Source: Eubacterium sp.
Lineage (GTDB): Bacteria > Bacillota_A > Clostridia > Lachnospirales > Lachnospiraceae
Reading direction: 5' to 3'
DNA length: 10,338 nucleotides
NCBI GenBank assembly: GCA_024687845.1
Contig: JAILEL010000047.1
Coordinates: forward strand, 1 to 10,338
The translations under genes and the position numbers were made by a program. The notes under the pieces were generated by a model that saw only the letters and a list, made by a program, of their open reading frames with translations, had not been told where the DNA came from and did not search any database. Below, piece by piece: positions 1-6,370 of this stretch; within the stretch, counting starts at the first letter, position 1; every line of letters begins with the position of its first letter.

Positions 1-210
1 TTCCAATTCCAATTTACTGTTCTTGTTTGGATTCGTTCAATTCCGAATATTCTTTTGTCTGACTCATGTCAAACTGTCTTAAAAGAATTTTCGGGGTTGT
101 CATCATTATTAAGTTATTAAAGATCAATTCGCTGTAAACCCACTATTTATAAGGGTTTGTTCGCTCTCTCTCAAGTCGTTTGTTTTATCTGTATCAGCGA
201 CAGCTTGTTC

Positions 211-239
211 ATAATACTACTTTAAAACTATAATGTCAA
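211..239 (-). promoter_or_regulatory. Near-consensus sigma-A-type promoter reading off the left edge
   Basis: On the minus strand there is a perfect -35 hexamer TTGACA (234-239), a 17-base spacer and a -10 hexamer TATTAT (211-216). Transcription would start near position 204 and run left out of the window. The leader would be at least 200 nt. Its only coding candidate is a 30-codon ORF at 14-106 with no ribosome-binding site. A small hairpin with AAACCC/GGGTTT arms lies at about 137-159. The promoter probably serves a gene or operon beyond the left edge, downstream of the galactanase gene; that gene is not visible. Confidence 0.6.
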
Positions 240-349
240 CACTATTTTTAATTTTTTTTTCATACTGTCACTTTTTCATTTTTATGCCCATTTTTGACAG
301 TTCTTTTGTGTATTTTATCCATTTACATAATATTTGTTTTATGTCATAT

Positions 350-374
350 GGTGTCAAAAGGTACTTTTGACACC
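350..374. repeat. Perfect 11-bp-arm palindrome, possible operator
   Basis: The arms GGTGTCAAAAG (350-360) and CTTTTGACACC (364-374) are exact reverse complements around a 3-base centre. Neither strand has a T-run after it, so it does not look like an intrinsic terminator. It lies about 110 bp upstream of the minus-strand promoter at 211-239, and further TGTCA/TGACA motifs sit at 342-346, 295-299, 266-270 and 235-239 or nearby. The most economical reading is a dimeric transcription-factor site for the left-hand gene. No family can be assigned from the sequence. Confidence 0.4.
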
Positions 375-404
375 CACATCATTATATAGCTTTATAGCAT
401 ATAA

Positions 405-437
405 CCAGCTATAACGATATATAATCGCTTTAGCTGG
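405..437 (-). terminator. Imperfect hairpin downstream of the GH53 gene
   Basis: Positions 405-418 and 424-437 are inverted repeats of 14 bases with two mismatches and a 5-base AT loop; the outer six pairs are CCAGCT/AGCTGG. It begins 19 bases beyond the stop codon of the galactanase gene, where an operon terminator would be expected. On the minus strand the stem is followed by TTATATG rather than a uridine run. It may act as a 3'-end stabiliser or weak terminator rather than a classical intrinsic terminator. Confidence 0.35.
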
Positions 438-455
438 CTTAAATTATCTTATATA

Positions 456-1736
456 TTAATAATCTCTTATAGTCTCTAATGCTGGCAGTACATTTCCATT
501 ATAATCAAAAAGCGCCTGATTCGCCCATTCATTTCCACCCAGACCTTTTTCTCCTGTATATTCAAGAGCTTCCTTTGTAGCCCAACCACATCCAGGTACT
601 GGTATCCATGCAGGTTCCCAATAGAAGAATCCCATTCCACCTTCCACAGCATCAACCCTTTTCATTATATCCTTCATAAAGTCACTCTGCCCCTGAGGAG
701 TCATAGGATAAGGAATTTTATCAATAAGGTTCTCTCTTGTTGCTTTTCCTATAAGATTCTCATTAATCCACTTTTGTATATTTTCTAACATTATATTATC
801 ATTTTGTATTTGTGTATTATCATCAACGCTATTTTTCAGATTATAATATGAAAGAAATGCATCCCTGTCTATTTCATTTCCTGACATTTCCTTACTTATT
901 CTTTTTATCACATCATCAGGAACTTCGTATATTCTATAGTCCTCCATCGAAAATCCCATAGATACTTCAGCAATAGCAATCTTCTTACCATATCTTCTAG
1001 CCATATCTTCCATATTAAATGATAGCTCTTCCAATGTACCATGCCAGAATGGATAATACGAAAGTCCGATAATATCAAAATCTTCCCCTCTTTTAACATA
1101 ATTATCGAACCACTCAACATACATTGAATTAAATCCACCATTATCAAGATGTATCATAATCTCGGCTTCAGGTGCTATTTCCTTTGCTGCTTTTATTCCC
1201 GCGCTTACATATCTTGCAATATTATCAAACTCCGGCTTTTTTCCAGTCGGCCATAAAAGCCCATTCGTTATTTCATTTCCAATCTGAATCATCGTCGGAA
1301 GGACATTTTCTTCCTTCAGCTTAAGCAAACATTCTCTGGTAAATTCATATATGGTACTTTCAAGTTCATCAACTGAATATGATCTCCACACCTTGGGTAC
1401 AATCTGCTTACCGGGATCTGCCCAGAAATCACTGTAATGCAGATCAAGAAGAACTCCCATGCCCAGTTTTATTGCGCGCCTTGATAGTTCTATAGTCTTC
1501 TTAATATCATTGGTACCTGCCCCATAAGGTTTCCCATCTTCAGAATATGGATCATTCCATAATCTAAGCCTTACATAATTCGCACCATACCGATTAAGAA
1601 TCTCGAGGGCATCTCCCTCTACTCCATTATCATAATATTTCGCACCACATTGCTCTTCTTCTATTAATGTAGAAATATCTACACCTTTTATAAAAACATT
1701 ACCATTTAAATCACTTCTTATATTAACCATATTCAT
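456..1736 (-). CDS. GH53 endo-beta-1,4-galactanase, apparently cytoplasmic
   Basis: This 426-residue protein is a glycoside hydrolase family 53 enzyme, which cleaves internal beta-1,4-galactosyl bonds of galactan with retention. The family start motif KGVDIS is at 17-22, with RLRLWNDP at 56-63 and LLDLHYSDFWADPGKQ at 96-111. The predicted acid/base Glu155 lies in QIGNE and the nucleophile Glu257 in IAEVS. FFYWEPAWIPVPGCGW (370-385) and GGNEWANQALFD (400-411) complete the barrel. There is no signal peptide or lipobox, unlike secreted GH53 enzymes, so it probably acts on imported oligosaccharides. About 75 residues after Glu257 (roughly 262-340, Asn/Asp-rich in the middle) look like an insertion before PYPMTPQGQ. 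Two in-frame ATGs (1736 and 1730) both lie within reach of the GAGG ribosome-binding site; the first is used here. It is the last gene of the operon, behind a hairpin. It corresponds to B. subtilis ganB. Confidence 0.93.
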   Translation of the reverse strand: MNMVNIRSDLNGNVFIKGVDISTLIEEEQCGAKYYDNGVEGDALEILNRYGANYVRLRLWNDPYSEDGKPYGAGTNDIKKTIELSRRAIKLGMGVLLDLHYSDFWADPGKQIVPKVWRSYSVDELESTIYEFTRECLLKLKEENVLPTMIQIGNEITNGLLWPTGKKPEFDNIARYVSAGIKAAKEIAPEAEIMIHLDNGGFNSMYVEWFDNYVKRGEDFDIIGLSYYPFWHGTLEELSFNMEDMARRYGKKIAIAEVSMGFSMEDYRIYEVPDDVIKRISKEMSGNEIDRDAFLSYYNLKNSVDDNTQIQNDNIMLENIQKWINENLIGKATRENLIDKIPYPMTPQGQSDFMKDIMKRVDAVEGGMGFFYWEPAWIPVPGCGWATKEALEYTGEKGLGGNEWANQALFDYNGNVLPALETIRDY

Positions 1737-1752
1737 TTAATCCTCTATTCTT

Positions 1753-1779
1753 AAAAAGGGTGAGATAAAATCTCACCCT
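1753..1779 (-). terminator. Intrinsic terminator or attenuator just before the GH53 gene
   Basis: A perfect 10-bp stem (1757-1766 with 1770-1779, arms AGGGTGAGAT and ATCTCACCCT) has a 3-base loop. On the minus strand it is followed by TTTT. It ends only about 16 nt before the galactanase start codon, leaving room for little more than the ribosome-binding site. Transcripts reaching that gene must therefore pass through the hairpin. It should either reduce galactanase expression relative to upstream genes or mark an RNA-processing and stabilising site. Confidence 0.7.
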
Positions 1780-1865
1780 ATATCCATCAAAAATATAATC
1801 CAAACATAACAGGATAGAAATAATCACCAGACTTTCTCATATATTTATATAAGAAGCTTCAGCAA

Positions 1866-2078
1866 TTAATCAAAATCCGTAATTCTGTCATACATACTAC
1901 GATATTTTATTCTGATAAGTTCATTTTTTTCAAGTATATCTTTTTCATCGCCTGTATATTGACATCTGAGGCAGTAATATTCTTTTTTATCCTTATCAAA
2001 GAACATATCTATATCAAGATCTCTCATAAAACACATTGGACATCTGTAATTTAATTTGCCCTTTCCAGCCTGAGCCAT
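1866..2078 (-). CDS. Small four-cysteine zinc-ribbon protein, function unknown
   Basis: This 70-residue protein has two CxxC knuckles, C13-P-M-C16 and C36-L-R-C39, spaced 19 residues apart. That is the layout of a zinc ribbon, as in rubredoxin-like or TFIIS-like folds. A short charged C-terminal tail follows. There is no signal peptide or membrane segment, so it should be cytoplasmic. The start is firm: AGGAGG (2089-2094) sits 10 bases before the ATG, inside the end of the upstream gene. The two reading frames overlap by 28 bases in different frames, implying translational coupling to the 613-residue protein. It may bind nucleic acid or be a partner protein or metal-dependent accessory of its neighbour. 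I do not recognise a named family and assign no function. Confidence 0.8.
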   Translation of the reverse strand: MAQAGKGKLNYRCPMCFMRDLDIDMFFDKDKKEYYCLRCQYTGDEKDILEKNELIRIKYRSMYDRITDFD

Positions 2079-3892
2079 GTTGATACTACCTCCTTTTCAT
2101 GAATTTTTTTCTGGAAGCCAAGAGTGAACATTGGAGAAAATGCATAACCTTCCTTTATGTAACTCTGTCCTTCATCCGAATCTGTTGTTAATACAACTTT
2201 AGTTTTAATCTTTGGAATTATAGCCTCTGATATTTTTCCGCCCTCTACTGAAGCTTCGCGGCATTTATATTCGTAATCTATTTTCTCGTATCTGCCATCA
2301 CTTCCAGTAGTAAGTTTTATACCAGTCATATCCTCAGAATACTCAGTTGTTCCATAGCAGGCAACCATATATTCATTTATAGTTACCTCTGCATCAGGAT
2401 TACTCATTTCAAGAATATTTCTATCAATGCGTATATCTGATGATCCTTCTTCAAATGTAATCACAGTCTGCAGTTTGATCTTAAGATCATAGAATTCAAT
2501 TTCTACAGGATCAAGTGTCAAAACTCTTGCCTTATTCTTCTGACTAAAGGTCGCATGAGTTCTGCAAAGTGCAAGGTCCACTTCTTCTCCATTATAACTA
2601 ACTTTTGCACTTCTGATAGTTCCTTCACCAGCATAATGAGTAAAATACCCTGCTCTATATTTTTCCTGAATCAAAAACGGGTAGGATGCGTCTGTAATAT
2701 GTGGTGTTCCTATACCAACGGGCCATTCAAGCTTTGCAGCATACGGTCTAAGGTCTACAATCGCTCCACCCTGATCCATATTTACACAAACTCGCATAAA
2801 GGGATCTGTATACCAGAACAGTTGTTTATCTGAGCCATATAGAATATCCTTCCAAAGTGCGCACTCCGGCTCTGTATAAGTCTTATTTTCTCTATAAAAT
2901 GTAGCAAACTCTGCCATGGTCATATCCTGCAGTTCGCCCTTTTTTTTCAGCTCACCATAGTATGCCATTCCATCTTCATAAGATTTCTTTAGGAGTTCAT
3001 ATGGTGCTTCCCAGCGTCCCATCTTATTGAGCCAGCCCGGACCTACAAACATCATATTATAAGAATAACCATTATTGTATTTTGCAAGATGCCTGTACTG
3101 ATCCACAAGGTTATATAGATATGGATACTCCCAGGTTTTGCTGTCATATATCATTCCACGAAGAACATTCTGCGGATGTGTACCAAAATTAGAGCCATTT
3201 CCGTCATAGCAGGCCAGAAGGTCTCTGGAAAGATGCGGAATAGCAACAATGCCACTATCCTCCGCTTCATTTGCAGCCGGAGCATGTGTATTAGCTTTTG
3301 AAGGAATCCATGGATTCCATGGGCCTCCATCCATAAACGTGTACCATGAATTATTACAGGTATGATAAGCTTTAGGTCCTTCTTCCCAGCAGGTTGCAAC
3401 GGCACATTTTACAGATGGATATGTCTCTTTAATATAATTAATCAGATCCGCATCCATATAATAGGAACCAGTGGACTGTGGATAAAAGCCAAATTTCTCG
3501 TGAAACTTTCCAAAAACATCATCTACTATAGCTTTTTTATCTTCCATAGAAAACATCCAGATGCAGAAATCTTTGGTTTTGTATTTTTCTCTGAATTCTT
3601 TACAAGGAAGTCCAAGAAGTGAAAGAGCTATCTCATCTCCATATTGGTCATGATGCTCTTTAGCTATTGAAACTGCCTCATCATTAAAAAGACTTGCATA
3701 TGTCATCTGAATTGTTGTTTTAAGTCCATTCTTATGAGCTGTGTCCTGCTGAAATCTGAAGATATCAAGAGACTCAGTCAGAAGTGACTTTCTTCCTATA
3801 TCTTCAGCCTTGCCCTGTCCGGTTACCTTCTCTGCATATTCAGGAACCATTTCAGGACGATGTATAATATTTAAAACAAACGTATCTTTCAT
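2051..3892 (-). CDS. Uncharacterised 613-residue protein, candidate carbohydrate-active enzyme
   Basis: I cannot assign this protein to a characterised family. There is no signal peptide or membrane segment. The first 350 residues have alternating helix/strand character. Stretches such as MTYASLFNDEAVSIAKEHH (63-81) and GFYPQSTGSYYMDADLINYI (135-154) recall NodB-type deacetylase or GH57/GH38-like barrels. Conserved-looking polar and aromatic motifs include GGPWNPWIP (189-197), NTHAPA (201-206), IPHLSRDLLACYDGNG (218-233) and GPGWLNKMGRW (284-294). Residues from about 365 on look beta-rich, as in the C-terminal beta-sandwich of many glycosidases. It starts 5 bases after the second permease stop, with a modest AAAGG ribosome-binding site nine bases upstream, and overlaps the zinc-ribbon gene. 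Its slot matches that of GH42 ganA in B. subtilis, suggesting action on imported galactan fragments. The existence of the gene is certain; its role is inference. Confidence 0.85.
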   Translation of the reverse strand: MKDTFVLNIIHRPEMVPEYAEKVTGQGKAEDIGRKSLLTESLDIFRFQQDTAHKNGLKTTIQMTYASLFNDEAVSIAKEHHDQYGDEIALSLLGLPCKEFREKYKTKDFCIWMFSMEDKKAIVDDVFGKFHEKFGFYPQSTGSYYMDADLINYIKETYPSVKCAVATCWEEGPKAYHTCNNSWYTFMDGGPWNPWIPSKANTHAPAANEAEDSGIVAIPHLSRDLLACYDGNGSNFGTHPQNVLRGMIYDSKTWEYPYLYNLVDQYRHLAKYNNGYSYNMMFVGPGWLNKMGRWEAPYELLKKSYEDGMAYYGELKKKGELQDMTMAEFATFYRENKTYTEPECALWKDILYGSDKQLFWYTDPFMRVCVNMDQGGAIVDLRPYAAKLEWPVGIGTPHITDASYPFLIQEKYRAGYFTHYAGEGTIRSAKVSYNGEEVDLALCRTHATFSQKNKARVLTLDPVEIEFYDLKIKLQTVITFEEGSSDIRIDRNILEMSNPDAEVTINEYMVACYGTTEYSEDMTGIKLTTGSDGRYEKIDYEYKCREASVEGGKISEAIIPKIKTKVVLTTDSDEGQSYIKEGYAFSPMFTLGFQKKIHEKEVVSTWLRLERAN

Positions 3893-3897
3893 TTTAT

Positions 3898-4746
3898 TTA
3901 ACCTTTCGTCGATCCACCGGCAACTCCTTCAACATAGTACTTCTGCATAATTACAAACAGGATTGAAATAGGTATTGATATAAGAAGTCCACCTGCACAG
4001 AATATTGAGAAGTATTTATTGATAAGTGCCTTATCAAGCATATTATATAGTCCGATAGCTACAGTCCAATCCTTTGAAAGACCTGAATTAAGCATAAGCT
4101 TTGCGAGTACAAAATCCCCCCATGGAATCAGAAAAGAGCTTATAACCTGATAAACTAAAATAGGTTTACAGATTGGGATAATTACATGAATCATTGTCTG
4201 GAATTCGTTTGCCCCCTCCAGCTTTGCAGCCTCTCGAAGTGATGCCGAAATTGTGTCCATATAACCCTTCATAATCAGGTATCCAAGTCCGGATCCAGCT
4301 GAATAAACAATGATCATTCCCAGATGGCTGTTTGTGAGACCAACTGATTTCAAAACGAAATAGATAGCTATCATCGAAAGCACTCCAGGAAACATGTTGA
4401 GAATAAGAGACAGAGTCATAAAGCCCTGACGTCCTCTAAATCTCATACAACTAAAAGCGTATGCAACCATGAATACAAAAATAGTAGATATAATACATGT
4501 AAATGTTGCGATAATAAATGTATTCTTAAACCAGACCATATATTTTACAACTGAATCCGGCTTAAAAAGAATCGTAAAGAAGTTTTTAAACGTCCACTGT
4601 TCAGGGAAGAAATGAGATATATTTATTCCTGGATAAGCATTAAATGCAGATACCACAAGCCAGAGAATTGGAAGCAACCATATGGCTGAGAGTATTATAA
4701 GCAATATATGAAAAACTATTCTTCCTGTAATTCGTTTTGCTTTCAT
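3898..4746 (-). CDS. Sugar ABC transporter permease, MalG/GanQ-like
   Basis: This 282-residue integral membrane protein is the second permease of a CUT1 carbohydrate importer. Hydrophobic segments lie at about 10-33, 73-100, 108-133, 141-160, 195-218 and 246-268, giving the six helices usual for MalG. The EAA loop that docks on the ATPase is at 172-191 (EAAKLEGANEF followed by a Pro at 191). Length is nearly the same as B. subtilis GanQ as I recall it. Its ATG overlaps the TAA stop of the upstream permease in TAATG, and AGGAGG (4757-4762) lies 10 bases upstream, so the two permeases are probably translated in step. No ATPase is encoded in the locus, so the importer presumably uses a shared MsmX/MsmK-type subunit. 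Galacto-oligosaccharide specificity is inferred from the GH53 neighbour. Confidence 0.93.
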   Translation of the reverse strand: MKAKRITGRIVFHILLIILSAIWLLPILWLVVSAFNAYPGINISHFFPEQWTFKNFFTILFKPDSVVKYMVWFKNTFIIATFTCIISTIFVFMVAYAFSCMRFRGRQGFMTLSLILNMFPGVLSMIAIYFVLKSVGLTNSHLGMIIVYSAGSGLGYLIMKGYMDTISASLREAAKLEGANEFQTMIHVIIPICKPILVYQVISSFLIPWGDFVLAKLMLNSGLSKDWTVAIGLYNMLDKALINKYFSIFCAGGLLISIPISILFVIMQKYYVEGVAGGSTKG

Positions 4747-6206
4747 TATTGATATACCTCCTCTCTTCCACCAGACATCATTCTTCTAAATGTAATGATT
4801 GTAAACAGAGCGCAGATAATAAACACTATGATACCAATAACAGATGCCATCTTATAATCATAGTATTCATTTGTAAGTCTGAATAGCCAGGTCACGAGAA
4901 GGTCTACCTCTTTACCATGAGAATTAGCAAGAAGCTGATCCTTTGTTACATAAACATCTTGTGTTAAAAGGTAAATAACATTGAAGTTATTTATGTTTCT
5001 AACAAAATCAGTTATAAGTGCAGGTCCCTGAATAAACAGAATATATGGCATTGTAACATTCATAAAAATCTGGAATGAATTAGCACCATCTATCTTAGCA
5101 GCCTCTATCTGATCCGAAGGAATATTCATAAGAACACCTGTAGAGATCAACATCTGATAAGGCACTCCACACCAGATATTAATCATGATGATCATGAATT
5201 TAGCCCATTTAGGATCTGTAAGAAATGGAATGTATTGTCCGTGAACAAGTCCCATATTCTGAAGAAGAGATGTAATTCCGATATTGGAGCAAATAGCATT
5301 TACTATACCTGCATCAGCAAAAAAGTTTCTAACTAAAAGAAGTGTAACAAACTGAGGAATAGCAATCGCGATTATAAAAAGAGTTCTCCAGAACTTTGGA
5401 GCTACAACCAGTTTTGAGTTGATGAGTCTTGCAAGCAGAACGCCACCTATAAATGTAGTAAAGGTTGCAAATACAGCCCAAACAATAGTCCAACCAAGTA
5501 TTTTTCTGAATGCATAGCCAAAGCTTGACGTTACAGTTCCACTGAACAGCTTAACAAAGTTTGAGAATCCAACCCATGTAAACAGTTCATTTGGTGGCAT
5601 ATGATTCTGATCATAATTCGTAAATGCAACTGCAATCAGAATAAGTATCGGAATAATATTCATGAGAATAATTCCAAGAATCGGTAATGTAAGAAGCGTA
5701 ATATGGTATTTGGAAGCAAACATTTCAAGAATATCATCTTTAAATGAATTCACTTTCCTGCCTTTTGAAATATTTATTTCAAGTTTGTATATATTTTTTA
5801 TATTTGCAATATAAAACAGTATGAACAAGAAAATTGTAAAAAGAACTACCACTGATCCAAGAAGAATCATAAATGAATTATCATAATCATTTACAGTATT
5901 CTGCATAGTCAGAGGATCAAACACCTGTTCCCTCTTAACTGTACCAAGTGTACTGAATTTTGATAAAAACGGAACACCGGCTTTGATGAGCATAACGATA
6001 AATGCCGCTTCAACAAGGAATACCAGGAGACCTTTAATGAACTGACCATTAAACAGATAACCAGCACCCATTAATAGAAGTGAAATCTTAACGCCTAAAG
6101 ATCCTTTAGATACTGCTGTACCAAATTCCTTGAAATAATCGGCAACAGTACTAAGCGCAGTGTTTTTCTTCAGTTTAGGTGCATTTTTATCACTTTTGTT
6201 AGCCAA
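4746..6206 (-). CDS. Sugar ABC transporter permease, MalF/GanP-like, with N-terminal membrane extension
   Basis: This 486-residue membrane protein is the first CUT1 permease. The canonical part starts near residue 168 and carries the EAA loop at 368-387 (EAAKIDGANSFQIF). Before it lies an extension with hydrophobic segments at about 41-76 and 111-135, joined by a polar loop. Some Gram-positive MalF proteins have similar extra N-terminal helices, as E. coli MalF does. The start is a TTG at 6206; an AAGGAG ribosome-binding site at 6216-6221 lies nine bases upstream and supports this rare start. The stop overlaps the next gene's start. A hairpin separates the gene from the binding-protein gene upstream, so it is likely made in lower amounts. 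It pairs with the next permease to form the import channel. Confidence 0.93.
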   Translation of the reverse strand: MANKSDKNAPKLKKNTALSTVADYFKEFGTAVSKGSLGVKISLLLMGAGYLFNGQFIKGLLVFLVEAAFIVMLIKAGVPFLSKFSTLGTVKREQVFDPLTMQNTVNDYDNSFMILLGSVVVLFTIFLFILFYIANIKNIYKLEINISKGRKVNSFKDDILEMFASKYHITLLTLPILGIILMNIIPILILIAVAFTNYDQNHMPPNELFTWVGFSNFVKLFSGTVTSSFGYAFRKILGWTIVWAVFATFTTFIGGVLLARLINSKLVVAPKFWRTLFIIAIAIPQFVTLLLVRNFFADAGIVNAICSNIGITSLLQNMGLVHGQYIPFLTDPKWAKFMIIMINIWCGVPYQMLISTGVLMNIPSDQIEAAKIDGANSFQIFMNVTMPYILFIQGPALITDFVRNINNFNVIYLLTQDVYVTKDQLLANSHGKEVDLLVTWLFRLTNEYYDYKMASVIGIIVFIICALFTIITFRRMMSGGREEVYQ

Positions 6207-6254
6207 TTTTTTTCACTCCTTCCTAAAGATTTTCGGATAATAAAACAGTTTTTT

Positions 6255-6283
6255 TATATAATTTACAGTCAAAATTAGCTCAA
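6255..6283 (-). promoter_or_regulatory. Possible weak internal promoter before the first permease
   Basis: On the minus strand TTGAGC (6278-6283) and TATATA (6255-6260) are 17 bases apart, just downstream of the hairpin that follows the binding-protein gene. The match is moderate in very AT-rich DNA and may be chance. If real, it would give the permeases a basal supply independent of readthrough. Confidence 0.25.
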
Positions 6284-6291
6284 AATGTTTA

Positions 6292-6323
6292 GAAAAATAG
6301 CCCCATACCCTACGATATGGGGC
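6292..6323 (-). terminator. Intrinsic terminator-like hairpin between binding protein and permease genes
   Basis: The arms GCCCCATA (6300-6307) and TATGGGGC (6316-6323) pair over 8 bases with an 8-base loop. On the minus strand the stem is followed by TATTTTTCT. This is a good partial intrinsic terminator placed about 48 bases after the binding-protein stop codon. In many sugar ABC operons such an element lets the binding protein be made in excess over the membrane subunits and protects its mRNA 3' end. Confidence 0.75.
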
Positions 6324-6370
6324 CAGATAGTAAATCTTATATTTTTGTCAGCCAAGTATCTGCCAAAATT

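Larger units (their letters stand above)
1..455. other. Gene-free region left of the galactan operon
   Basis: This 455-base stretch holds no long ORF on either strand. It contains the hairpin after the galactanase gene (405-437), the 350-374 palindrome, AT-rich DNA with a ten-base T run near 250-260, the minus-strand promoter at 211-239 and its presumed leader. A 30-codon minus-strand ORF at 14-106 begins with two ATG codons but lacks a Shine-Dalgarno sequence, so it is not called as a gene. The region reads as the boundary between the galactan operon and a separately promoted minus-strand unit outside the window. Confidence 0.6.

Noticed and set aside
14..106. 30-codon minus-strand ORF in the left-hand leader
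   Set aside because: No Shine-Dalgarno sequence precedes its paired ATG codons and the peptide matches nothing I recognise; kept only as part of a finding.
3362..3622. Plus-strand ORF inside the 613-residue gene
   Set aside because: It lies wholly antisense to a well-supported coding frame and lacks a ribosome-binding site; other ORFs antisense or out of frame inside the called genes were dropped for the same reason.
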